Source of the DNA: Gammaproteobacteria bacterium | GTDB taxonomy: Bacteria; Pseudomonadota; Gammaproteobacteria; Arenicellales; Poriferihabitantaceae | NCBI GenBank assembly: GCA_024679435.1 | Contig: JAIBDK010000046.1 | Location: 1-10,803 of the forward strand | Direction: 5' to 3' | Length of the DNA: 10,803 bases | Shown here: positions 1 through 5,176 of the stretch, piece by piece | Position numbering within the stretch: the first letter of the stretch is position 1 | Layout: every line of letters begins with the position of its first letter | Translations under genes and position numbers: made by a program | The notes under the pieces: model-generated | Told to the model about the DNA's origin: nothing | The model's database searches: none | Seen by the model: only the letters and a program-made list of their open reading frames with translations

Positions 1-662
1 ACCAGTATCTGCCCATCGGTACCTGCTCCGGCCCCAATACCGATAACCGGCACGTTCAGAGCCGCAGTTAACCGTTCACCCAAAGAACGAGGAACACATT
101 CAATTAAAATTATCCCGGCACCCGCATCCTGCAAAATTAACGCTTCATCGATGATCGACTGACTTTTCTCAGGATCTCTTCCCTGAACCCGATAACCACC
201 GAGATGATTAACGGACTGCGGCGTCAGGCCCATGTGGGCACAAACCGGAATTCCTCTTTCAGTTAACAGTCGTGTTGTTTCTGATAGCCATGCTCCCCCT
301 TCAAGCTTGACCATTTGAGCGCCTTCACGCATCAGAATCGCCGCACTTTCGAGGCTTTTGGACGCGGAGTGATAACTCATGAACGGTAAATCCGCAATCA
401 GCAAAGCGCCAATGTTGCCTCTCTTCACACATCGCATATGGTAAGCCGTGTCCTCAATGGTCACCGGCAAACTGCTATCATGGCCCTGAATAACCATTCC
501 CAGCGAATCCCCTACAAGTAAAACCTCAACCCCACAATTGCTCGCCGCATAGGAACTGCAGTAATCATAAGCAGTCAGACAAGCGAATTTCTCACCCGCC
601 TGCTTCATTTTCATGAGACTTGAAATGGTGATATTCCGACTCTGAGACGACTGAACCGACAT
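1..662 (-). CDS. panB: 3-methyl-2-oxobutanoate hydroxymethyltransferase (ketopantoate hydroxymethyltransferase), C-terminus cut off by window edge
   Basis: PanB transfers a hydroxymethyl group from 5,10-methylene-tetrahydrofolate to alpha-ketoisovalerate, giving ketopantoate, the first committed step of pantothenate and CoA synthesis in the cytoplasm. Translating the minus strand from ATG at 660-662 gives 220 complete codons with no stop, against about 263 residues for the family, so only the C-terminal end is missing. The family's catalytic and metal-binding positions are all visible: Asp52 in LLVGDSLGMV, Asp91 in ADLPFMSY, Lys119 and Glu121 in VKLEGG, and Glu188 in IECVP. MGLTPQSV and HLGGYRVQGR are also typical. 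A good Shine-Dalgarno sequence, AAGGA (670-674 on the minus strand), lies 7 nt before the ATG. The gene diverges from infA. panC, its usual downstream partner, would lie beyond the left edge, so an operon with it cannot be judged. Confidence 0.97.
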   Translation of the reverse strand, partial: MSVQSSQSRNITISSLMKMKQAGEKFACLTAYDYCSSYAASNCGVEVLLVGDSLGMVIQGHDSSLPVTIEDTAYHMRCVKRGNIGALLIADLPFMSYHSASKSLESAAILMREGAQMVKLEGGAWLSETTRLLTERGIPVCAHMGLTPQSVNHLGGYRVQGRDPEKSQSIIDEALILQDAGAGIILIECVPRSLGERLTAALNVPVIGIGAGAGTDGQIL

Positions 663-691
663 ATTTTATTCCTTAGACATTATCCGTGTTT

Positions 692-720
692 AACATATTA
701 GAAATACCGGGCAGGTTCAA
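692..720 (-). promoter_or_regulatory. candidate sigma70-type promoter for panB
   Basis: On the minus strand TTGAAC (715-720) and TATGTT (692-697) are separated by exactly 17 nt and each matches the sigma70 consensus at four of six positions. Transcription would start about 25 nt upstream of the panB ATG, leaving room for the AAGGA ribosome binding site. This rests on consensus matching by eye only. A GATAAT hexamer closer to the gene is an alternative -10 but has no convincing -35. Confidence 0.3.
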
Positions 721-835
721 TAACTATTTTAAAGGCCCTCGAATAACCTTGCCTGAGTCCAACAAGGTCTCAATCCGCATCAACCGTGTTCGTCATTTCT
801 GCCATTTCGCAGAGTAATTCAGTATCAATTCGAGA

Positions 836-864
836 TTGCCCTACAGGGATTTCTTCTTTAAACT
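836..864 (+). promoter_or_regulatory. candidate sigma70-type promoter for infA
   Basis: TTGCCC (836-841) and TAAACT (859-864) have a 17-nt spacer, with four of six consensus matches each. The start point would fall near 871, giving a leader of about 26 nt before the infA ATG at 897. That short leader has no clear Shine-Dalgarno sequence. The call is consensus matching by eye and is tentative. Confidence 0.28.
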
Positions 865-896
865 TCGACCCCCAGTTTGAACCAGTTATAAACTAT

Positions 897-1115
897 ATGG
901 CAAAAGAAGAAGGAATTGAAATGGAAGGCACAATTGTTGAAGCCTTGCCCAACACCCTGTTTAAGGTAGAGCTTGAAAACGGTCACGAAATTATCGCCCA
1001 TATTTCCGGCAAAATGCGAAAGCACTACATAAGGATTTTGCGTGGAGACAAGGTTACCGTGCAACTGACTCCTTATGATCTCAGCAAAGGCAGAATCACT
1101 TTCCGCGCGCGCTAG
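897..1115 (+). CDS. infA: translation initiation factor IF-1
   Basis: IF-1 binds the 30S A site and works with IF-2 and IF-3 during initiation. The 72-residue product equals the usual length and is nearly collinear with E. coli IF-1: MAKEEGIEMEGTIVEALPNT, then ELENGHEIIAHISGKMRK, YIRILRGDKVTV and LTPYDLSKGRITFR. This is a single S1-like OB-fold covering the whole protein. The frame is open upstream to 786, but family alignment places the start at ATG 897, where MAKE begins. No clear Shine-Dalgarno precedes it, so initiation strength is uncertain. The gene stands alone on the plus strand, diverging from panB. Its last 20 bp, including the TAG stop, overlap the 3' end of the convergent ftsX, so no dedicated terminator fits between them. 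Confidence 0.98.
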   Translation: MAKEEGIEMEGTIVEALPNTLFKVELENGHEIIAHISGKMRKHYIRILRGDKVTVQLTPYDLSKGRITFRAR

Positions 1116-2043
1116 CCCGCATCTTTGCGATGTAACCCCCCAAAGTAAACCTGGCAGCCAACCAGCCAAGCAAGGCTGAAACCACAATCACCGCGCCACT
1201 TACCTCCAGATCGAGCAAATTGATTCTGAATTCACTGCTGTACAATCCGGCAAGATGGTTAACCGGCCTGGCCAGCAGAAACAACGCCAACATGGCGATT
1301 AGAAGAGCAACAATTCCGCCACTTATACCTTGCAGAGTGCCGAAATAAAGAAACGGTCTGCGAATAAATGTCGCCGTACCCCCAATCTGATCAATGATCT
1401 GTATTTCCTGACTTCGATTGAGAATACCCAGACGCACCGTATTGCTGATAATCAGCACCACACCAATGGCCATCAGAGACGCCATAATCAGCGTCCCCGA
1501 CATAAACGCAGCAATAATGGCCTGAAGTCGCTCCTGCCATTGCTGATCGTAAGACACCGAGTCGACACCCTCCATATCAGCCAATACTGTGACAAGCTGA
1601 GACAGGTCCGCTGCAATCAGGGACTTTTCCGGAAAGACGATCAACATTGCCGGTAAAGGGTTCTCCTCGAGATCATCAATCAAATCACCCAGCTCCGACT
1701 CCATTTGGAAATCTTTGAGCACCTGTGCTCTAGATACGTATTCCACATCACTAACCAGAGGAATCTGAAGAATTTTCTGTCCAATTTCTATCACCAGCTG
1801 GTCCTCTTTCATCGGCTCCACCTGTTCGGGTTTGCCGGGACCGACATAGACCGTTATTACACTGTCTTCATTCAGTTTACCTGTCACTGACATCATACTC
1901 TGGCTAACCTTGAACAACATCAGCGGCAACGAAATAGCCACACCTAAAATAAGCGCGGTGGTCAATGTCGACCCGGGAGACCGTACCAGCCACATCAAAG
2001 TTTCGCCCAAAACCTGGAGATGCCTTTGCAACCAGACTTTCAC
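1096..2043 (-). CDS. ftsX: cell division ABC transporter permease FtsX
   Basis: FtsX is the membrane subunit of the FtsEX complex. In characterised proteobacteria it links the divisome to periplasmic cell-wall hydrolase activation, through EnvC in E. coli. The 315-residue protein shows the FtsX plan: a cytoplasmic N-terminus, a first membrane segment at about 27-47, a periplasmic domain of roughly 48-175, then three hydrophobic segments near 180-203, 232-258 and 278-300, with a short basic C-terminus. E. coli FtsX is somewhat longer, mainly at the N-terminus. The start is GTG (2041-2043), overlapping the ftsE TGA by 4 nt (GTGA), with GGAG 10 nt upstream inside ftsE, which suggests translational coupling. 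The TGA stop (1096-1098) lies inside infA on the other strand, a 20-bp tail-to-tail overlap. rpoH, often next to ftsX in gammaproteobacteria, is not here. Confidence 0.95.
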   Translation of the reverse strand: MKVWLQRHLQVLGETLMWLVRSPGSTLTTALILGVAISLPLMLFKVSQSMMSVTGKLNEDSVITVYVGPGKPEQVEPMKEDQLVIEIGQKILQIPLVSDVEYVSRAQVLKDFQMESELGDLIDDLEENPLPAMLIVFPEKSLIAADLSQLVTVLADMEGVDSVSYDQQWQERLQAIIAAFMSGTLIMASLMAIGVVLIISNTVRLGILNRSQEIQIIDQIGGTATFIRRPFLYFGTLQGISGGIVALLIAMLALFLLARPVNHLAGLYSSEFRINLLDLEVSGAVIVVSALLGWLAARFTLGGYIAKMRASARGK

Positions 2044-2705
2044 GAATAACTGTCTCCGCTAATCTGTCCATTTTCAAGGGCCAACAATCCTGCCGCAGGG
2101 TTGTTGAGATGACGATAATCGTGGGTGGCTATAATGACCGTAACATCATGCTGATTAAAAAGAAAAAACAGCTTCATGATTTCATCCGCCAGCTCTGGAT
2201 CAAGATTACCGGTGGGTTCGTCCGCCAGAAGAATATCCGGTCTCCCTACTACGGCCCGAGCGATACCAACCCGTTGCTGCTCCCCCGCAGACAACGTCTG
2301 CGGAAATCTCCTGCACAACTTCAGCAGTCCTACCTTATCCAGCGCAGCCCGTGCCCTGCGCGCGCAATCACGATTCCCCATTCCTGCAACGACCAGAGGC
2401 AGAGCGACGTTTTCTTCAACTGTTTTGTCAGGCAATAATTTGTGATCTTGAAATACGCTGCCAATGGTTCGTCGATGTAAGGCGATTCGATCACCTCGGA
2501 ACAACGAAATGTCCTCATCATTGACCAGAACCTGGCCGCGAGTTGCGACCTCTGAAAGCGTGATCAACTTAAGCACGGTACTTTTTCCAGCGCCTGAATG
2601 CCCGGTTAGAAAAGTGATCGATCCCCGGGGAATAAAAACTGAAACATGTCTGAGCGCATCTAATCCACCCGGATAACGCTTCACAACTTGCTTGAACTCA
2701 ATCAC
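2040..2705 (-). CDS. ftsE: cell division ABC transporter ATP-binding protein FtsE
   Basis: FtsE is the cytoplasmic ATPase of FtsEX; its ATP cycle is thought to drive FtsX rearrangement at the septum rather than transport. The 221 residues, a normal FtsE length, show Walker A GHSGAGKS (35-42), a Q-loop in VFQDHKLL (Gln86), signature LSAGEQQR (138-145), Walker B ILLADEP (158-164) followed by TGNLD, and the switch His195 in ATHD. The opening IEFKQVVKRYPGG and the VFQDHKLL motif are typical of FtsE. The start is GTG at 2703-2705, 18 nt after the ftsY stop. The nearest purine-rich match, AGGA, is 13 nt away, so initiation may depend on readthrough from ftsY. The end overlaps the ftsX start by 4 nt. 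FtsE homologues can be confused with LolD or MacB-like ATPases, but the ftsY-ftsX setting settles it. Confidence 0.97.
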   Translation of the reverse strand: MIEFKQVVKRYPGGLDALRHVSVFIPRGSITFLTGHSGAGKSTVLKLITLSEVATRGQVLVNDEDISLFRGDRIALHRRTIGSVFQDHKLLPDKTVEENVALPLVVAGMGNRDCARRARAALDKVGLLKLCRRFPQTLSAGEQQRVGIARAVVGRPDILLADEPTGNLDPELADEIMKLFFLFNQHDVTVIIATHDYRHLNNPAAGLLALENGQISGDSYS

Positions 2706-2723
2706 GATAATTCTGCAATCCTG

Positions 2724-3653
2724 TTAAGACTCCGACAGTTCAGGCAACAAGGCATCGACAAAGTCCTCAGCTATAAACGGCCTCAAATCGTCAACGCCCT
2801 CGCCAACACCAATATAACGAATGGGCAGTTTAAATCTGTCCGCCAAAGAAATGACAACCCCGCCGCGGGCCGTACCATCCAGCTTGGTGACACACAGACC
2901 GGTTAACGGAATCGCCTTGTTGAAGTTTTCGACCTGAGAAATTACGTTCTGGCCATTGCCAGCATCAACCGTCAACAAAACCTCATGGGGCGCGTTTTCA
3001 TCAACCCGGCCCAGAACTCGCTTAAGTTTCTGGAGTTGATCCATAAGATCGCCGTGGGTATGTTGCCGGCCCGCAGAGTCAATCAGGAGATAATCCATAT
3101 CCCGTGCCTGTGCCGCACTATAAGCATCGAAAGCAACGGCCGCCGCATCGGCACCATGAGATTGGGCAATCACCGGAATATCTAGTCGCTGCCCCCAGCT
3201 CTGCAATTGCTCAATTGCCGCCGCTCTAAACGTATCACAAGCTGCAAGTAAAACGCGGTTGCCCGAATTTCTGTACTGATTGGCCATTTTAGCCATTGTG
3301 GTTGTCTTTCCAACACCGTTAACCCCCACCATTAAAATCACAAATGGTTTTTTTCCATCGGTTGATTGCTCGGTCGCCTCAGAGTACTGCAACAAATCCA
3401 GAATGACAGACTTGAGCACGCTTAGCAATTCATCTGACGATTCAATCCGAGACTGAACCGCTTTTTTGCGCAACTCCGACAAGATAGTCTGAGTCGTCTG
3501 CACACCCAGATCTGCCATAATTAACTGGTCTTCGATTTCTTCATAAACGCCCTCGCTAATCTTTGGGCTGGAAGAGAATATACTTGCCAATCCGCTGGAA
3601 AGTGACTCACGGGTTTTTCTTAGGCGGGAAAATAATCCCTCTTTTGCTGACAT
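2724..3653 (-). CDS. ftsY: signal recognition particle receptor FtsY (GTPase)
   Basis: FtsY is the membrane-associated receptor for the Ffh/4.5S RNA particle; paired GTP hydrolysis releases nascent membrane proteins to the translocon. The 309 residues comprise the N domain (about 20-95) and G domain: G1 GVNGVGKTT (110-118), DTFRAAA (140-146), DSAGR (192-196), TKLDG (256-260) and GVGEGVDDLRPF (282-293). The long acidic A domain of E. coli FtsY (497 residues) is absent. The basic, amphipathic N-terminal stretch SRLRKTRESLSSGLASIF is kept and fits the lipid-binding helix of the minimal NG+1 form. Two positions differ mildly from the common motif: Ser instead of Thr in DSAGR, and NGQN instead of TGQN. 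The start is ATG 3651-3653, with AGGA 11 nt upstream. It is the first gene of ftsY-ftsE-ftsX, and its promoter should lie in 3654-3839. Confidence 0.97.
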   Translation of the reverse strand: MSAKEGLFSRLRKTRESLSSGLASIFSSSPKISEGVYEEIEDQLIMADLGVQTTQTILSELRKKAVQSRIESSDELLSVLKSVILDLLQYSEATEQSTDGKKPFVILMVGVNGVGKTTTMAKMANQYRNSGNRVLLAACDTFRAAAIEQLQSWGQRLDIPVIAQSHGADAAAVAFDAYSAAQARDMDYLLIDSAGRQHTHGDLMDQLQKLKRVLGRVDENAPHEVLLTVDAGNGQNVISQVENFNKAIPLTGLCVTKLDGTARGGVVISLADRFKLPIRYIGVGEGVDDLRPFIAEDFVDALLPELSES

Positions 3654-3681
3654 TTTGATTTAAATCCTGAATTCAGATACG

Positions 3682-3710
3682 AATCGACTGGCGAACATGT
3701 TTAATCGACT
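3682..3710. repeat. direct repeat AATCGACT, two copies 21 bp apart
   Basis: AATCGACT occurs at 3682-3689 and 3703-3710, both copies in the same orientation, with starts 21 bp apart, or two helical turns. They lie between the likely ftsY promoter and the ftsY start. This is compatible with a paired protein-binding site on one DNA face, but no regulator is indicated by the sequence. Confidence 0.4.
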
Positions 3711-3715
3711 CCGTT

Positions 3716-3738
3716 ATCGTATCATTGTCCGATCGTAT
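3716..3738. repeat. direct repeat ATCGTAT, two copies 16 bp apart
   Basis: ATCGTAT occurs at 3716-3722 and 3732-3738. A six-of-seven match in inverted orientation (ATACGAA) lies at 3677-3683, touching the first AATCGACT copy. The motifs are short and function is unknown; clustering in one 60-bp stretch is the reason to list them. Confidence 0.35.
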
Positions 3739-3746
3739 TTGGTTTC

Positions 3747-3800
3747 AAAGGATGCACATTATCCAATAGATTTTTTCTCAATTCGGCGATAGCATCCTTT
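3747..3800. repeat. 9-bp perfect inverted repeat AAAGGATGC / GCATCCTTT
   Basis: The left arm is at 3747-3755 and the right arm at 3792-3800, with a 36-bp AT-rich spacer containing a T-run. The match does not extend beyond nine bases on either side. The left arm ends 2 bp from the candidate ftsY -10 box. It could be two half-sites for a regulator, or the foot of a long RNA stem, or chance. Confidence 0.45.
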
Positions 3801-3839
3801 CTCAACCCGTTACATTAGAAAAAACACATTCATATTGAT

Positions 3840-4412
3840 ATGGCCAGTCAGGGAAAAATAAGAATCATAGGCGGTAAATGGAGACGTCGTTATGTTTCAT
3901 TTCCCTCTATTCAGGACTTACGACCCTCTCCAGATGCTGTAAGAGAAACCCTGTTTAACTGGCTGGGTCAAAACCTGGAAGGGAAATGCTGTCTTGACCT
4001 GTTTGCCGGCAGCGGTGCTTTCGGACTTGAGGCAGCATCCCGAGGTGCGCGTCGTGTTGATATGGTTGAACTCAACCGCGAAGCGGCTTCCAGCCTTTCC
4101 GCAACGGTTGAATTACTGGGCGATTTGGAAACGGTTAAATGTTTTAATATGGACTGGAAAGCGTTTCTTAAAAAGAGCACTCAGCAATACGATATCATTT
4201 TTATCGATCCACCATTCAGCAAGTCGCTAATCAAGTCGGTCTGCAACACACTGATAAATACAGACTGCCTGAATGAAGATGCACAAATTTACATTGAATC
4301 GCCAAAATCAAATTCCCCCTTACCAATCCCCTCAACTTGGCATATCATTCGAGAAACAACTCGTGGCATGGTTCAATCAACCCTAACTCAAACAACATCT
4401 CAGCAATCATGA
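3840..4412 (+). CDS. rsmD: 16S rRNA (guanine(966)-N2)-methyltransferase RsmD
   Basis: RsmD methylates N2 of G966 in 16S rRNA of the assembling 30S subunit, using S-adenosylmethionine. The 190 residues match the family in length and order: RIIGGKWRRR (8-17), LRPSPDAVRETLFNWL (27-42), the SAM-binding motif DLFAGSGAFGLEA (53-65), an acidic loop VELNR (76-80) and the catalytic DPPF (123-126), a variant of the N/D-PPY/F motif of amino-group methyltransferases. IYIESPKS near 150 is also typical. The start is ATG 3840, which puts GKIRIIGG at the expected position; no Shine-Dalgarno is visible. The stop overlaps the coaD start by 4 nt (ATGA), a pairing widespread in bacteria and a sign of coupled translation. 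In Pseudomonas, genes for M16-family peptidases lie between ftsY and rsmD; here only intergenic DNA does. Confidence 0.96.
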   Translation: MASQGKIRIIGGKWRRRYVSFPSIQDLRPSPDAVRETLFNWLGQNLEGKCCLDLFAGSGAFGLEAASRGARRVDMVELNREAASSLSATVELLGDLETVKCFNMDWKAFLKKSTQQYDIIFIDPPFSKSLIKSVCNTLINTDCLNEDAQIYIESPKSNSPLPIPSTWHIIRETTRGMVQSTLTQTTSQQS

Positions 4413-4891
4413 ATACAACTGCAGTGTATCCGGGTACATTTGACCCAATCACAAATGGCCACAGCGACCTGGTGTATCGAGCGGCGAAGATGTTTGACAA
4501 GGTTATTCTTGCTATCGCCCATAACCCGGAAAAATTACCGTTATTTTCTCTGGAGCAAAGGATTGAGCTTGCCAAATGTGTTTTGACAGACAACGAGAAC
4601 GTCGAAGTAACCGGATTTTCCGGCCTGCTCATTGACTTCGCCAGGCAATGCAATGCAAATGTTGTATTACGTGGCTTACGAGCCGTATCAGATTTTGAAT
4701 ACGAATTCCAACTCGCATCGATGAATCGAAAACTTGATTGCAATATTGAAACGGTGTTCCTGACGCCTTCAGAGAATCATACTTTTGTTTCCGCCAGTCT
4801 GGTAAAGGAAATTGCCCGCTATGGTGGCGACGTCAGCAAGTTTGTGCATGCCGATGTCTATGCCGCACTGCAGGAAAAATTTCATAAATAG
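4409..4891 (+). CDS. coaD: phosphopantetheine adenylyltransferase (PPAT)
   Basis: CoaD transfers AMP from ATP to 4'-phosphopantetheine, giving dephospho-CoA, the penultimate step of CoA synthesis. The 160-residue product equals the bacterial PPAT length and is collinear with E. coli CoaD: YPGTFDPITNGH (7-18), containing the nucleotidyltransferase T/HxGH motif, RGLRAVSDFEYEFQLASMNR (88-107) with the substrate-binding arginines, and SASLVKEIA (128-136), the ATP-binding loop. The frame stays open to 4337, but residues before ATG 4409 lie inside rsmD and have no family counterpart, so the ATGA overlap start is chosen. No Shine-Dalgarno is evident, consistent with coupling to rsmD. The coaD-ferredoxin order that follows is known from Pseudomonas. 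Confidence 0.97.
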   Translation: MNTTAVYPGTFDPITNGHSDLVYRAAKMFDKVILAIAHNPEKLPLFSLEQRIELAKCVLTDNENVEVTGFSGLLIDFARQCNANVVLRGLRAVSDFEYEFQLASMNRKLDCNIETVFLTPSENHTFVSASLVKEIARYGGDVSKFVHADVYAALQEKFHK

Positions 4892-4894
4892 AGG
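4891..4894 (+). promoter_or_regulatory. ribosome binding site GAGG deciding the TTG start of fdx
   Basis: GAGG begins on the last base of the coaD stop codon and lies 8 nt before TTG 4903. It is one of the better Shine-Dalgarno sequences in the window and supports the non-ATG start, since no ATG occurs nearby in frame. Confidence 0.65.
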
Positions 4895-4902
4895 TCTCTC
4901 CG

Positions 4903-5157
4903 TTGGCACTGTTTATAACTGATGACTGCATCAATTGTGATGTTTGCGAACCGGAATGCCCCAACGACGCAATCTATCAGGGTGAAATCATCTACGAAAT
5001 CGACTGGAAGTTGTGCACCGAATGTGTGGGCCATTTTGAAACCAGTCAATGTGTCGAGGTCTGTCCGGTTGACTGCATACCCATTGACCCTCAACATATC
5101 GAAAGCCAGGATCAGTTGCTTCAGAAATATCAGCATCTGATGAAAAAATCTGCCTGA
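4903..5157 (+). CDS. fdx: YfhL-family 2[4Fe-4S] ferredoxin
   Basis: This is a small electron carrier of the Allochromatium-type (Alvin) class with two low-potential [4Fe-4S] clusters. The physiological partner is not established by this sequence. The 84 residues begin MALFITDDCINCDVCEPECP, very like E. coli YfhL. The first cluster motif is C9-x2-C12-x2-C15-x3-C19-P. The second half has C38-x2-C41-x8-C50-x3-C54-P, where the x8 loop (VGHFETSQ) marks this subfamily, plus C58 completing the crossed ligation. The C-terminal helix (about 62-84) is charged, as in YfhL. The start is TTG, supported by the GAGG ribosome binding site and by family length. It lies 11 nt after coaD and 19 nt before tmcA, so it is probably cotranscribed with both. 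The symbol follows Pseudomonas usage; yfhL is the E. coli name. Confidence 0.95.
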   Translation: MALFITDDCINCDVCEPECPNDAIYQGEIIYEIDWKLCTECVGHFETSQCVEVCPVDCIPIDPQHIESQDQLLQKYQHLMKKSA

Positions 5158-5169
5158 CATTTACGTCAG
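5154..5169 (+). repeat. small hairpin CTGAC/GTCAG over the fdx stop codon
   Basis: A 5-bp perfect stem with a 6-nt loop (5154-5158, 5165-5169) spans the fdx TGA and ends 7 nt before the tmcA GTG start. It is not GC-rich and has no proper T-run, so a terminator is unlikely. It could affect tmcA translation, or be chance. Confidence 0.25.
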
Positions 5170-5176
5170 TTCATTT

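Larger units (their letters stand above)
663..896. other. panB/infA divergent intergenic region
   Basis: These 234 bp separate two divergent genes and should hold both promoters. Besides the two promoter candidates listed separately, a 6-bp inverted repeat ACCTTG/CAAGGT occurs at 746-751 and 763-768 with an 11-nt loop. It has no following T-run and could be chance. A reading frame continuous with infA extends upstream to a GTG at 786, but its product has no resemblance to IF-1 before residue 38, so I do not regard it as coding. No RNA gene was recognised here. Confidence 0.5.
3654..3839. promoter_or_regulatory. ftsY/rsmD divergent promoter region
   Basis: These 186 bp separate two divergently transcribed units and must hold both promoters unless one starts inside a gene. 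On the minus strand GATAAT (3758-3763), five of six matches to a sigma70 -10 box, could serve ftsY, but no good -35 sits at the right spacing. No convincing promoter for rsmD was found, nor a Shine-Dalgarno before its ATG. The region holds a 9-bp inverted repeat and two direct repeats, listed separately. The ftsY-proximal half would be an untranslated leader of about 100 nt if the GATAAT is real. Confidence 0.5.

Noticed and set aside
746..768. ACCTTG/CAAGGT hairpin upstream of infA as a terminator or riboswitch
   Set aside because: A 6-bp stem with an 11-nt loop, no T-run and no further structure; mentioned only in the intergenic entry.
786..896. A GTG-initiated N-terminal extension of infA by 37 residues
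   Set aside because: The extra residues have no counterpart in IF-1, whose 72-residue length is fully met from ATG 897, and they cross the probable promoter.
858..1187. A minus-strand frame of 109 codons across infA
   Set aside because: It is antisense to a clearly conserved IF-1 and overlaps ftsX in another frame; no recognisable domain.
1965..2438. A plus-strand frame of 157 codons antisense to ftsX and ftsE
   Set aside because: Both minus-strand genes are conserved along their whole length; the product is low in recognisable structure and looks like a shadow frame.
4337..4408. An upstream ATG that would lengthen CoaD by 24 residues
   Set aside because: The extension lies inside rsmD and matches nothing in PPAT; ATG 4409 gives the family's length and the common ATGA overlap.
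4345..4743. A minus-strand frame of 132 codons antisense to coaD
   Set aside because: It covers the most conserved part of CoaD and has no independent support such as a ribosome binding site or known motif.
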